15,656 bases of DNA from an uncultured Blautia sp. (lineage in GTDB: Bacteria > Bacillota > Clostridia > Lachnospirales > Lachnospiraceae). Shown here piece by piece: positions 7,452-15,570 of this stretch. The translations under genes and the position numbers were made by a program. The stretch spans positions 1-15,656 of the forward strand of contig CAKRYE010000045.1 of assembly GCA_934426285.1 (NCBI GenBank), in the 5' to 3' direction. The first letter of the stretch is position 1. Each line of letters begins with the position of its first letter. A model generated the notes under the pieces. The model made no database searches and was not told where the DNA came from. It saw only the letters and a list, made by a program, of their open reading frames with translations.

Positions 7452-7482
7452 TCAAAAGTTGAAAAATAGAATGCTCAAAGTT
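7452..7482 (+). promoter_or_regulatory. Direct repeats at the mglB promoter, candidate AraC-type regulator sites
   Basis: TCAAAAGTT (7452-7460) and TCAAAGTT (7475-7482) repeat in the same orientation with ends 22 bp apart, about two helical turns, the spacing expected for the two half-sites of an AraC-type regulator. They overlap the -35 and touch the -10 region. The repeats are short and lie in AT-rich DNA, so this is tentative. Confidence 0.3.
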
Positions 7483-7487
7483 AATAT
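7459..7487 (+). promoter_or_regulatory. Candidate promoter of the sugar-import/glycosidase operon
   Basis: TTGAAA (7459-7464, 5 of 6 consensus bases), a 17-nt spacer and TAATAT (7482-7487, 4 of 6) place transcription start near 7494, about 44 nt before the mglB start. The weak -10 fits an activator-dependent promoter. It is the best match between the upstream terminator and mglB. Confidence 0.45.
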
Positions 7488-7537
7488 GAGTATACAAAAT
7501 AACAAACGAGAAAATAAACTAACGGGAGGGTTTACAA

Positions 7538-8593
7538 ATGAAGAAAAAATTATTAAGTGTTTTAATGGCAGCAGTTATGGTAGTTGGTGTTGGCAGTGTA
7601 GGCGCGACACAGGTAAAAGCTGATGATGAGAAAATTCTTGGTGCAGGTATTTATTCAGCCTCTGATAATTTCAATTCTTATATTGGAAAAGCTATTACAA
7701 ATGCGTGCGATGGAATCTTTAAAACTAACATTGAAGATGGACAAAATGACCAGTCCACACAGAACAATCAGGTTGATACTATGCTGGCAAAGGGTGCTTC
7801 AGCAGTTGCAGTTTCTGTATGCGATGTAACAGCTGCTCCAACGTTGATTCAGAAATGTAAAGATGCAGGAAATGTTCCGATCATTTTCTTCAATAAAGAA
7901 ATCACAGATTATGATGTGATTAATTCTTATGAAAATGCTTATCAGGTGACCTCTACAGGTGGAGATTACGGTGCATCTATTCAGGCTCAGATGGTAATTG
8001 ACTACTGGAAAGAACATCCGGAAATGGATAAGAATGGTGATGGAAAATTACAGCTTGTATATCTGATGGGTGACCCGGGACATACAGCATCCCAGCCAAG
8101 GTGTGATTACCTCAAGAGTACAATTGAGGATGCAGGAATTGAGATTGATCTTCTTGCGGAAGATACAGGAATGTGGGTAACGGCAACTGCAAAAGAAAAA
8201 ATGGATGCATGGGTATCCAAATATGGTGATGAAATTGAGTGCTGCGTAGCGGGAAATGATGCAATGGCACTTGGTGCTTTATCAGCAGTAGAAGCAGCAG
8301 GATTCAATACAGATGGAGAAGAAAGTGATAAATATATTCCAATCTATGGAATTGACGCTCTTCCTGAAATCCTTTCTAAGATTGAAAGTGGTGAGATTAC
8401 GGGCTCTGTATTACAGGATGCTAAGACTCAGGGACAGACAATCGTAAAAATGGCAGAGAACCTTACAAACGGTAAAGACGCGATGGACGGAATTGAAGGT
8501 GTAGAAATGGAAGAAGAAGCAAAAGCTGTACGAGTTCCGTATCAGGCAATTACCAAAGATAATCTTGATTTAGCAAAATCAACTTATGAATAA
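7538..8593 (+). CDS. mglB: MglB-like galactose/glucose-family substrate-binding protein of an ABC importer
   Basis: A 351-residue secreted sugar-binding protein. The signal peptide (1-28, MKKKLLSVLMAAVMVVGVGS then VKA) has an A-x-A-type cut site and no cysteine, so no lipobox is present, unusual for a Gram-positive ABC binding protein. It aligns along its length with E. coli MglB as I recall it: GQNDQSTQNNQVD, FFNKE (N119), the calcium loop D164-K-N-G-D-G-K-L-Q172, GDPGH (H182), R188, W213, GNDAMALGA (N240) and GIDALPE (D263). D43 and F45 match the stacking segment. Two sugar contacts differ: the D154 equivalent is A184 and the N256 equivalent is Q283, so the ligand may not be free galactose or glucose. 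ATG 7538 follows GGGAGGG by 9 nt. It is first in an operon with mglA, mglC and two glycosidases. Confidence 0.93.
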   Translation: MKKKLLSVLMAAVMVVGVGSVGATQVKADDEKILGAGIYSASDNFNSYIGKAITNACDGIFKTNIEDGQNDQSTQNNQVDTMLAKGASAVAVSVCDVTAAPTLIQKCKDAGNVPIIFFNKEITDYDVINSYENAYQVTSTGGDYGASIQAQMVIDYWKEHPEMDKNGDGKLQLVYLMGDPGHTASQPRCDYLKSTIEDAGIEIDLLAEDTGMWVTATAKEKMDAWVSKYGDEIECCVAGNDAMALGALSAVEAAGFNTDGEESDKYIPIYGIDALPEILSKIESGEITGSVLQDAKTQGQTIVKMAENLTNGKDAMDGIEGVEMEEEAKAVRVPYQAITKDNLDLAKSTYE

Positions 8594-8611
8594 AAATAAC
8601 TGATTTTACAG

Positions 8612-8640
8612 ACAGGCATTCGTTTTAAACGGATGCCTGT
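8612..8640 (+). other. Intercistronic hairpin between mglB and mglA
   Basis: ACAGGCATTCGTTT (8612-8625) and AAACGGATGCCTGT (8627-8640) are inverted arms with one T-G wobble. The innermost pairs must open to leave a small AT loop. The sequence after it is A-rich (AAGAAAAAAG), so it should not terminate on the plus strand. Such hairpins 3' of binding-protein genes commonly protect the upstream message and raise binding protein over ATPase and permease; that role is inferred here. Confidence 0.7.
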
Positions 8641-8667
8641 AAGAAAAAAGAGGGAAAGGATTTTAAA

Positions 8668-10161
8668 ATGGGAACAGAATATATATTGGAATTAAAGCAT
8701 ATTTCAAAATCGTTTCCTGGTGTAAAAGCACTTGACGATGTAACGTTATGTGTACGTCCTGGAACAGTGCATTCTCTTATGGGAGAAAATGGCGCAGGTA
8801 AATCCACATTAATGAAATGTCTGTTCGGTATTTATTCATTTGATGAGGGCGAAATTATTCTGGATGGAAAAAATATTAAATTTTCTAGCCCATCAGAAGC
8901 ATTACAGAATCATGTATCCATGGTGCATCAGGAACTGAACCAGGTATTAAATCAGACAGTTATGGAAAATATGTGGTTGGGAAGATTTCCAATGAAGCAT
9001 GGTTTGGTAGACGACCAGAAAATGTATGAAGACACAAAAGCAATTTTTGATGATTTGGATATTCAGGTGAATCCGAAAGTAAAGATAGGAACTCTAAAGG
9101 TTTCGCAGAAACAGATGATAGAGATTGCAAAAGCAGTTTCTTATAATTCAAAAGTAATTGTAATGGATGAACCTACTTCATCACTTACAGAAAAAGAAGT
9201 AGAGCATCTTTTTAAGATTATAGGGAAACTTAAGAAAAAGAACACCAGTATTATTTATATATCACATAAAATGGAAGAAATTTTGCGTATTTCTGATGAT
9301 GTAACAGTTATGAGAGATGGCAAATGGATTGATACAAAACCTGCCAGTGAGCTGACCATTGACAAGATCATTAAAATGATGGTTGGGCGAGAGCTGAAAG
9401 ATCGTTATCCGGAAAAGAATGCCCAAATAGGCGATGTATTAATGGAAGTAAAAAATCTTAGTACATTAAATCCAGGATTTGAGGGTGTTAATTTCCAATT
9501 GCATAGGGGGGAAATCCTGGGAATTGCGGGATTGGTAGGATCTAAGAGAACAGAAATTCTTGAAACGTTATTTGGCATAAGAATGAAAGGGAAAGGTCAG
9601 ATACTGGTAAAAGGAAAAGAAGTTCAGAACAGAAGTCCCCAAGAGGCAATGGCGAATGGATTTGCAATGCTGACAGAGGAACGAAGATCTGATGGTATTT
9701 TTGGAGGTTTGAGTGTTGGATTTAATATGACAATTTCCAACTTACCGAGATATCAGAAGACGGGACTTTTAAACGGAGAAAAAATGAAAGCAGATATTAC
9801 TAAAATGATAGATGCCATGAAAGTAAAAACTCCGTCAATGAAGACCAGGATTGCAAACCTTTCAGGAGGAAATCAGCAGAAAGTAATTCTGGGTAGATGG
9901 CTGCTGACAGATCCTGATATTCTGCTTCTGGATGAGCCTACAAGAGGTATTGATGTAGGAGCTAAATTTGAAATCTATCAGTTGATCAATCAACTGGCTG
10001 AGCAAGGAAAAGGAATTATTGTAGTAAGCTCAGAAATGCCGGAATTGTTCGGGATTTCAGACAGGATTCTGGTTATGAGCAATGGACATCAATCAGCTAT
10101 ATTTGATTCAAAAGAAGTAGGACAGGTGGACGTTATGCAGGCAGCGGCCCGGTTTATCTGA
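8668..10161 (+). CDS. mglA: Sugar ABC importer ATP-binding protein, MglA-type double cassette
   Basis: A 497-residue cytoplasmic ATPase that powers the importer. Cassette 1 is catalytically complete: Walker [10 protein letters not shown] (39-47, K45), Q-loop Q88 in HQE, a relaxed signature LKVSQKQ (143-149), Walker B VIVMDEP (D167, E168) and switch H200 in YISHKMEE. Cassette 2 has the P-loop variant AGLVGSKRT (287-295) normal for MglA/RbsA proteins, a full LSGGNQQ signature (398-404) and Walker [15 protein letters not shown] (D422, E423). [10 protein letters not shown] (336-345) is typical of the family. One canonical and one degenerate P-loop is the usual state of this family, which makes the loss of both sites in the homologue at 5926 stand out. 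AAAGGA precedes ATG 8668 by 7 nt. The gene lies 74 nt after mglB and 31 nt before mglC. Confidence 0.96.
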   Translation: MGTEYILELKHISKSFPGVKALDDVTLCVRPGTVHSLMGENGAGKSTLMKCLFGIYSFDEGEIILDGKNIKFSSPSEALQNHVSMVHQELNQVLNQTVMENMWLGRFPMKHGLVDDQKMYEDTKAIFDDLDIQVNPKVKIGTLKVSQKQMIEIAKAVSYNSKVIVMDEPTSSLTEKEVEHLFKIIGKLKKKNTSIIYISHKMEEILRISDDVTVMRDGKWIDTKPASELTIDKIIKMMVGRELKDRYPEKNAQIGDVLMEVKNLSTLNPGFEGVNFQLHRGEILGIAGLVGSKRTEILETLFGIRMKGKGQILVKGKEVQNRSPQEAMANGFAMLTEERRSDGIFGGLSVGFNMTISNLPRYQKTGLLNGEKMKADITKMIDAMKVKTPSMKTRIANLSGGNQQKVILGRWLLTDPDILLLDEPTRGIDVGAKFEIYQLINQLAEQGKGIIVVSSEMPELFGISDRILVMSNGHQSAIFDSKEVGQVDVMQAAARFI

Positions 10162-10192
10162 ACTTTCAATACAAATTCAGGAGGGGATTCTG

Positions 10193-11209
10193 GTGAAAAA
10201 TTCAAAGAACATTTCAATTAAAGAACTTATTGCTGAAAAAGCAATTTATCTGGTTTTTATTATCTTACTAGTTGCAATTGTGGTAGTAGAACCAAGATTT
10301 TTATCATTTAATAACTTTAAAAATATTTTTGCGCAGTCATCAACTAAAATCATTATTGCGTTAGCAGCCGGAATGGTACTGGTAGTACAGGGCGTTGATC
10401 TTTCTACAGGACGTATGATCGGTTTGGCAGCAGTTATTTTTGCATCTTTAGTTCAGGATCCAGACTATGCATACAGAATGTATCCGAATTTAAAAGAGCT
10501 TCCGCTGATTGTTCCGTTATTATTGGTACTGGCAATCTGCCTTGTACTTGGTGGAATATCGGGAGTGCTTGTTGCAGTATTTAAAGTACCGCCGTTTATT
10601 GCAACACTTGGCATGCAGTTGATCTTATATGGAGCATCCTCTATTTATTTTGATCGTCCGCCATATGGTGCACAGCCGATTGGTGGTATTGATTCAAAAG
10701 TAACTCAGATTGCGATTGGCTCAATCGGAATTGGAGAATTTCAGATTCCATATCTGATTATCATTGCTGCAGCAGTATGTGTAGTTATGTGGATTGTATG
10801 GAATAAAACAAAATTTGGAAAATATATGTTTGCAGTTGGTGGCAACCCAGAAGCTGCAAAAGTGTCAGGCGTAAATGTTATAAAAACTCAGATTATGGTT
10901 TATGCAATTGCAGGTATGATGTATGCATTTGCAGCAGCTCTGGAAGTAGGACGTATCGGAAGTGCGTCTAATACAACTGGTAACGGATATGAAATGGATG
11001 CAGTTGCTGCCTGCGTAATCGGTGGTGTATCTCTTTCGGGTGGTGTTGGTAGTGTAGGAGGCATCGTAATTGGTGTTCTGATGTTTACAGTTATCAATTA
11101 TGGTCTTGCGTTCATCGGTGTAAACATGTACTGGCAGTATATCGTAAAAGGTCTGATCATTCTTCTTGCTGTTATTATTGACATGAGAAAATATGCAAAG
11201 AGAAAATAA
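10193..11209 (+). CDS. mglC: Sugar ABC importer permease, MglC type
   Basis: A 338-residue integral membrane permease of the BPD_transp_2 (RbsC/MglC) family, forming the channel as a dimer. Many hydrophobic helices are visible, for example at about 18-33, 52-68, 105-130, 187-202, 232-250 and 270-333. Family hallmarks are GMVLVVQGVDLSTGRMIGL, GVLVAVFKVPPFIATLGMQL and GGNPEAAKVSGV, the cytoplasmic loop that contacts the ATPase, followed by the Gly-rich CVIGGVSLSGGVGSVGG. GTG 10193 is the start; AGGAGGGG (10179-10186) lies 6 nt upstream. It uses the binding protein and ATPase encoded just before it. No truncation is seen, and the C-terminus is basic (MRKYAKRK). Confidence 0.95.
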   Translation: MKNSKNISIKELIAEKAIYLVFIILLVAIVVVEPRFLSFNNFKNIFAQSSTKIIIALAAGMVLVVQGVDLSTGRMIGLAAVIFASLVQDPDYAYRMYPNLKELPLIVPLLLVLAICLVLGGISGVLVAVFKVPPFIATLGMQLILYGASSIYFDRPPYGAQPIGGIDSKVTQIAIGSIGIGEFQIPYLIIIAAAVCVVMWIVWNKTKFGKYMFAVGGNPEAAKVSGVNVIKTQIMVYAIAGMMYAFAAALEVGRIGSASNTTGNGYEMDAVAACVIGGVSLSGGVGSVGGIVIGVLMFTVINYGLAFIGVNMYWQYIVKGLIILLAVIIDMRKYAKRK

Positions 11210-11256
11210 TTAAAATAAACATCAGACAAGTGTAATTACGAAAGGAGAAGTAAAGG

Positions 11257-13332
11257 ATGAGGGATGTAGTAAAAAGAACAAAACTGACAGAAAATTGTTC
11301 AAAAAAAACAATAAAGAAATATGTAGATGAAGTGATTCAGGAACTCACACTGGATGAGAAGATTGGGATAATGTCAGGACAGGTTACAGAGAAGAAATTA
11401 CTGGATGATCTGTTTCTGATTGAACATTATAATGTAAAACCGTATCCGACAAAAGAAGTAGAACGTCTTGGCATTCCAAATATCCGTTTTGTAGATGGAC
11501 CAAGAGGTGTAGTAGCCGGATCTGCAACCTGCTTTCCTGTTTCCATGGCAAGAGGTGCCAGCTTTGATCGTGATCTGGAAGAGAAGATTGGAGAAGTAAT
11601 CGGTGCAGAAGTTCGTGCAGTGGGTGGAAACTATTACGGTGGTGTCTGCATCAACCTTCCGAGAAACCCGCGTTGGGGTCGTGCGCAAGAGTGCTATGGA
11701 GAAGATACTTATCATCTGGGAGAAATGGGAGCAGCTCTGACCAGAGGCGTTCAGAGTCAGAATGTTATGGCGTGCATCAAGCATTTTGCAATGAACAGTA
11801 TTGAGAATGCCAGATTTAAAGCAGATGTACATGCAGATAAGAGAACACTTTTCGAAGTATATCTTCCTCATTTTAAGAGATGTATTGAAGAAGGGGCAGC
11901 TTCTGTAATGGGAGCATATAATAAAGTTTATGGAGAACAGGCATCTGAGAGTGAATATCTGTTAAAAGATATTCTCAGAGATAAATGGGGATTTGAGGGA
12001 TTTACTTTATCTGATTTCCTCTGGGCCGTAAAAGATGGTCCGAAGGCAGTAAAGAGCGGAATGAATGTTGAAATGCCATGTATCTGCCATTATGCAGAAC
12101 AGATTCCGAAAGCAATTGAAGACGGAACTCTTGCTATGGAAGATGTAGATGAGGCTGTTGGATACATTCTTCGTACAGTACTCTATTATGAGACAAGAAA
12201 AGACCCACAGGAATATACAGAAGATATTCTTGCATGCCCGGAACATGTAGCAGTAGCAAAGAGAGCTGCCGAAGAATCTATGGTACTTTTGAAGAACGAG
12301 AATCATGTACTTCCTCTTGATAAAGAAAAAACGGAGAAAATTGTAGTTCTTGGAGTACTTGGAGATACAGAAAACATTGGTGACCATGGTTCCAGTAAGG
12401 TTCATCCATATTATACAGTGACACCATTTAAAGGTCTGATGAAAAAAATGCCGAAAGCACAGATTCTCTATAATGATGGAAGTGATTTGGAACGTGCAAA
12501 AGAACTGGCAGCAGATGCTGATGCAGTAGTGATTGTTGCAGGTTATATCCACAGTGATGAGGGAGAATATCTGGCTGATAGAAGTGATATTGCCGGAATG
12601 GGCGGAGACAGAGCAAGTATGAGGCTTCATCAAAGAGATATTGATCTGATTCATGGTGTAAAGGATGTTAATCCGAATACTGTTGTCTCTATTGTCGGAA
12701 GCAGTGCGATTCTGATTGATGAATGGGAAAAAGATGTTCCAGCAATTATCTTCTCCTTCTACAGTGGAATGGAAGGTGGAAATGTATTGGCAGATATTCT
12801 GTTTGGAGATGTTTGCCCGAGTGGTAAACTTCCATACACAGTAGCACTTTCCGAGGATAGCTATCCTGATTTTGATCCGGACTGTACATATGCAGAGTAC
12901 GAATATTATCATGGATATTGTAAGATGGATAAAGAGAGTATTCCTGTTTTGTATCCATTTGGATATGGATTATCTTATACAACATTTGAGATTAGCGAGC
13001 CGACAGTTGAAGTATTTGACAAGACGGCAAAGATTTCTGTTAATGTAAAGAATACTGGAGCTGTAAAAGGCGCAGAAGTTGTACAGCTTTACATTGGATG
13101 TGAAGAAAGTGTAGTAGATCGTCCGGTTAAAATATTGAAAGATTTTGCGAGAGTAGAATTAATGCCGGGAGAAGAAAAGAAAGTTTCTCTTCAGGTAAGT
13201 TCGAAGGATATGGCTTATTATTCAGAAGAAAAAGATGATTTTGTAGAAGAGGAGATTACATATATTGCATATACAGGTGACTGCAGCTGTAAAGAAGCAT
13301 TAAAATCCGTAAAATTTGAATTTGGAAAATAA
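11257..13332 (+). CDS. Glycoside hydrolase family 3 beta-glucosidase, intracellular
   Basis: A 691-residue GH3 enzyme hydrolysing terminal beta-linked sugars with retention. The (beta/alpha)8 domain (about 25-320) has VDGPRG (79-84, substrate Asp D80), RNPRWGRAQECYGEDTY (136-152), KHFAMNS (175-181) and nucleophile D253 in GFTLSDF. The alpha/beta sandwich domain (about 335-545) carries GYIHSDEGEYLADRSD and GGDRASMRLHQRD, with E435 or E437 the likely acid/base, and ends with PSGKLPYT. A fibronectin-III-like domain closes the protein (about 585-690). There is no signal peptide, so it acts on imported substrate in the cytoplasm. AAAGGAG precedes ATG 11257; the gap from mglC is 47 nt. Exact substrate (glucoside, xyloside or other) cannot be read from sequence; the SDF instead of SDW after the nucleophile is a minor variation. 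Confidence 0.93.
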   Translation: MRDVVKRTKLTENCSKKTIKKYVDEVIQELTLDEKIGIMSGQVTEKKLLDDLFLIEHYNVKPYPTKEVERLGIPNIRFVDGPRGVVAGSATCFPVSMARGASFDRDLEEKIGEVIGAEVRAVGGNYYGGVCINLPRNPRWGRAQECYGEDTYHLGEMGAALTRGVQSQNVMACIKHFAMNSIENARFKADVHADKRTLFEVYLPHFKRCIEEGAASVMGAYNKVYGEQASESEYLLKDILRDKWGFEGFTLSDFLWAVKDGPKAVKSGMNVEMPCICHYAEQIPKAIEDGTLAMEDVDEAVGYILRTVLYYETRKDPQEYTEDILACPEHVAVAKRAAEESMVLLKNENHVLPLDKEKTEKIVVLGVLGDTENIGDHGSSKVHPYYTVTPFKGLMKKMPKAQILYNDGSDLERAKELAADADAVVIVAGYIHSDEGEYLADRSDIAGMGGDRASMRLHQRDIDLIHGVKDVNPNTVVSIVGSSAILIDEWEKDVPAIIFSFYSGMEGGNVLADILFGDVCPSGKLPYTVALSEDSYPDFDPDCTYAEYEYYHGYCKMDKESIPVLYPFGYGLSYTTFEISEPTVEVFDKTAKISVNVKNTGAVKGAEVVQLYIGCEESVVDRPVKILKDFARVELMPGEEKKVSLQVSSKDMAYYSEEKDDFVEEEITYIAYTGDCSCKEALKSVKFEFGK

Positions 13333-13347
13333 CAGGGAGAAAATACT

Positions 13348-15357
13348 ATGAGAATTGGTGCAGATTATTATCCAGAACATTGGGATAAAGAGCGTTGGAA
13401 AACAGATGCAGAGATGATGGTCAAAGCAAATATCAAAGTAATCAGAATTGGTGAATTTGCATGGAGTCTTTACGAGCCCGAAGAAGGAAAATATGAATTT
13501 GACTGGATGGATGAGGCACTGGATTTTTTTGGAAAGTACGGAATCAAGGTAGTAATGTGTACACCTTCAGCTACCCCTCCTAAATGGATGATAGATAAGT
13601 ATCCGGATATTCTTCAGAATGACATTCATGGAAATCCGAAGCTTTTCGGAACAAGAAAGCATTACTGCTTTAACAGTGAGACATACAGAGAAAAAACAAA
13701 GAAATTAAACACTCTTATTGCAAAGAGATATGCAAAACATCCTGCAATTGAAGCATGGCAGGTAGATAATGAACTGGGATGGTCAAATACAACCAGATGT
13801 TATTGTAAGTCTTGCGAGAACCGTTTCCGTAGCTGGCTGAAAGAGAAATATGGTACGATTGATAATCTGAATAAAACGTATGGAACTACTTTCTGGAGTC
13901 AGACATACAGAAGTTTTGAGGAGTTGATCATTCCGAAGGCGGGTGCATGCTATGATACTTGTCACGATACACAGGGGCAGAACCCGGCATTGTTGCTAGA
14001 CTACTATCGTTTCTGCAGTGATTCTGTAATTGAATTTACAAAAGAATCTGTAGATACAATTAAGGAGTATTCTGCTCTTCCGGTAACCAGCAATCTTTTA
14101 GACGCGGCTATTAATTCGGGAACAGGGATTGATTATTTCAAATTATCTAAAGAATTTGATTTTGTAACATGGGATAATTATATTGAATTTCAGTGGGGGA
14201 AAGCAAAACCGGAAACAGTATCAAGAGATCATGCATTGCTTAGAAGCTACAAGAAGAAACCGTTCTGGGTTATGGAACAGCAGTCCGGTCCTTGTGGATG
14301 GAGTAAGATGGGACCAACACCAACACCTGGAAAACTCCGTCTTTGGACATATCAGTCAGTGGCAAATGGAGCCGATACAGTTGTTTATTTCCGCTGGAGA
14401 GCATGCCCGTTTGGAACAGAAGAACTCTGGCATGGCATTTTGAATCATGATGGAAAACCGAACAGAAGATATGCTGAAATTTCTCGGGTAGGAGCTGAAA
14501 TGGAAGAACTAAGTAAGAACTACCGGGCGCTGATGCCGAGAGCACGTGTTGCAATTATCAAATCTTTTGACAGTGAATGGAGTCAATCTATTCATCGTCA
14601 GGTAGAAGGATTGTATTATGATTCTTTATTGCTTGATTATTATCGTCCATTTTGGAATATGGGAATTCCAGTAGATTTCGTGACAGCAGAAGAAGACTTA
14701 AATAGATATGATCTTGTTCTTGCACCAATGTTGATGATGGTATCGGATGAAGGAAAGAAGAACATTGAAGCTTATGCTCAAGCAGGCGGAAAAGTTCTAT
14801 TCTCATTTAGAAGTGGAATCAAAGATATGTATAACAACATGCTTACAGAAACTGTACCAGGTGTATTTGCAGACCTGGCCGGTGTAGAGGTAGAAGATTA
14901 TGATCCGCTTCTGGAGAAAACAACTGCTACGACAGGTGTGTTTGGAAATGGAATGGCTCACATGTGGTGTGATATAGTGAAACCAGTTACTGCAAAAGTA
15001 ATTGGAAAATATACTTCTGATTTTTATGCAGGTGAGGCCTGCATGACTGTAAACCAGATAGGAAAAGGTGAGGTATATTATTTGGGCTGCGATCTGGATG
15101 AAAAAGCCATGAAAATGTTGGCTGTTTATCTGGGAAGAAAAGCAGGGATTGATATGGATTTATATAAAGTTGATGGTGTAGAAGTTGTAGATGCTACAGA
15201 TGGAACAAATGATGCATTGTTTATTTTGAACTATAATGACCATTCAGTTATAGTTTCAATGGAGCAGTCATATGAGAATATGATTACACATGAAACAGTG
15301 GAGAATGTTGTTGAATTAAAACCATATGATGTTGCAATTTTAAAAGAAGTAAATTAA
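13348..15357 (+). CDS. Glycoside hydrolase family 42 beta-galactosidase, intracellular
   Basis: A 669-residue GH42 enzyme cleaving beta-D-galactosides (some members alpha-L-arabinopyranosides). It begins directly with the TIM barrel (MRIGADYYPEHWDKERW), with acid/base E142 in WQVDNELGW and nucleophile E310 in PFWVMEQQSGP. Zinc-site cysteines C107, C151, C153 and C156 match the 4-Cys metal site known from Thermus A4 beta-galactosidase, one residue shifted. The trimerisation domain (from about 395) and the C-terminal beta domain are complete, and the length is typical. No signal peptide is present. AGGGAGA (13334-13340) precedes ATG 13348; only 15 nt separate it from the GH3 gene, so the two are co-transcribed and probably attack the same imported glycoside from different linkages. 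A strong hairpin follows the stop. Confidence 0.95.
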   Translation: MRIGADYYPEHWDKERWKTDAEMMVKANIKVIRIGEFAWSLYEPEEGKYEFDWMDEALDFFGKYGIKVVMCTPSATPPKWMIDKYPDILQNDIHGNPKLFGTRKHYCFNSETYREKTKKLNTLIAKRYAKHPAIEAWQVDNELGWSNTTRCYCKSCENRFRSWLKEKYGTIDNLNKTYGTTFWSQTYRSFEELIIPKAGACYDTCHDTQGQNPALLLDYYRFCSDSVIEFTKESVDTIKEYSALPVTSNLLDAAINSGTGIDYFKLSKEFDFVTWDNYIEFQWGKAKPETVSRDHALLRSYKKKPFWVMEQQSGPCGWSKMGPTPTPGKLRLWTYQSVANGADTVVYFRWRACPFGTEELWHGILNHDGKPNRRYAEISRVGAEMEELSKNYRALMPRARVAIIKSFDSEWSQSIHRQVEGLYYDSLLLDYYRPFWNMGIPVDFVTAEEDLNRYDLVLAPMLMMVSDEGKKNIEAYAQAGGKVLFSFRSGIKDMYNNMLTETVPGVFADLAGVEVEDYDPLLEKTTATTGVFGNGMAHMWCDIVKPVTAKVIGKYTSDFYAGEACMTVNQIGKGEVYYLGCDLDEKAMKMLAVYLGRKAGIDMDLYKVDGVEVVDATDGTNDALFILNYNDHSVIVSMEQSYENMITHETVENVVELKPYDVAILKEVN

Positions 15358-15380
15358 AAGAATAATGAAGGGGAGCTGCT

Positions 15381-15422
15381 GTGAAGCAGGCAGTTCTAGA
15401 GCAGGGTGAGCAATTCGTTTAG
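15381..15422 (+). other. Possible 13-codon leader ORF overlapping the terminator
   Basis: GTG 15381, preceded by GGGGAG with about 7 nt spacing, opens a 13-codon frame (MKQAVLEQGEQFV) ending TAG at 15420-15422 inside the terminator loop. A small CTGCT/AGCAG hairpin (15376-15389) spans the start codon. It could be a leader peptide whose translation affects the hairpin at 15402, or a chance frame. No function can be assigned. Confidence 0.2.
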
Positions 15423-15440
15423 AATTACTCACCCTGTTTA
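15402..15440 (+). terminator. Terminator of the sugar-import/glycosidase operon
   Basis: CAGGGTGAG (15402-15410) pairs perfectly with CTCACCCTG (15428-15436). After one C-A mismatch the stem continues with AATTC/GAATT around a GTTTA loop. TTTATGTT follows, a modest T-tract. It closes the mglBAC-GH3-GH42 transcript. Confidence 0.8.
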
Positions 15441-15472
15441 TGTTATAGAAAAATAAAATCTGTAAAAAACAG

Positions 15473-15501
15473 TTGATTTTTGAAAGCAATAGTAATATAA
15501 T
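15473..15501 (+). promoter_or_regulatory. Sigma-A promoter of the Ldh-family dehydrogenase gene
   Basis: TTGATT (15473-15478), an exact 17-nt spacer and a perfect TATAAT (15496-15501) predict transcription from about 15508, just upstream of the palindromic operator. It is the strongest promoter match in the window. Confidence 0.75.
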
Positions 15502-15516
15502 CATTTCAACGAATTA

Positions 15517-15531
15517 ATTGGTATAACCAAT
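15517..15531. promoter_or_regulatory. GntR/FadR-type palindromic operator (PdhR/LldR-like)
   Basis: ATTGGT-ATA-ACCAAT is a perfect 6-bp inverted repeat with a 3-nt centre. It matches the ATTGGTnnnACCAAT form known for PdhR and LldR of the FadR subfamily of GntR repressors. It lies immediately after the predicted transcription start, a classical repressor roadblock position. FadR-subfamily ligands are often lactate, pyruvate or related acids, which fits a lactate/malate dehydrogenase family gene downstream. Confidence 0.65.
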
Positions 15532-15570
15532 ATACGAAGAGGTAATACTATAAGGAGGGGCTTTGCAGTT

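Noticed and set aside
7488..7537. Catabolite-response (cre) box in the mglB leader around AACAAACGAGAAAAT
   Set aside because: Only the central CG and a few A positions fit the cre consensus; the second half does not match.
12007..12912. Open frame of 301 codons on the minus strand opposite the GH3 gene
   Set aside because: Composition is Ile/Cys/Phe/His-rich without motifs, and the plus strand encodes conserved GH3 domains with catalytic residues throughout.
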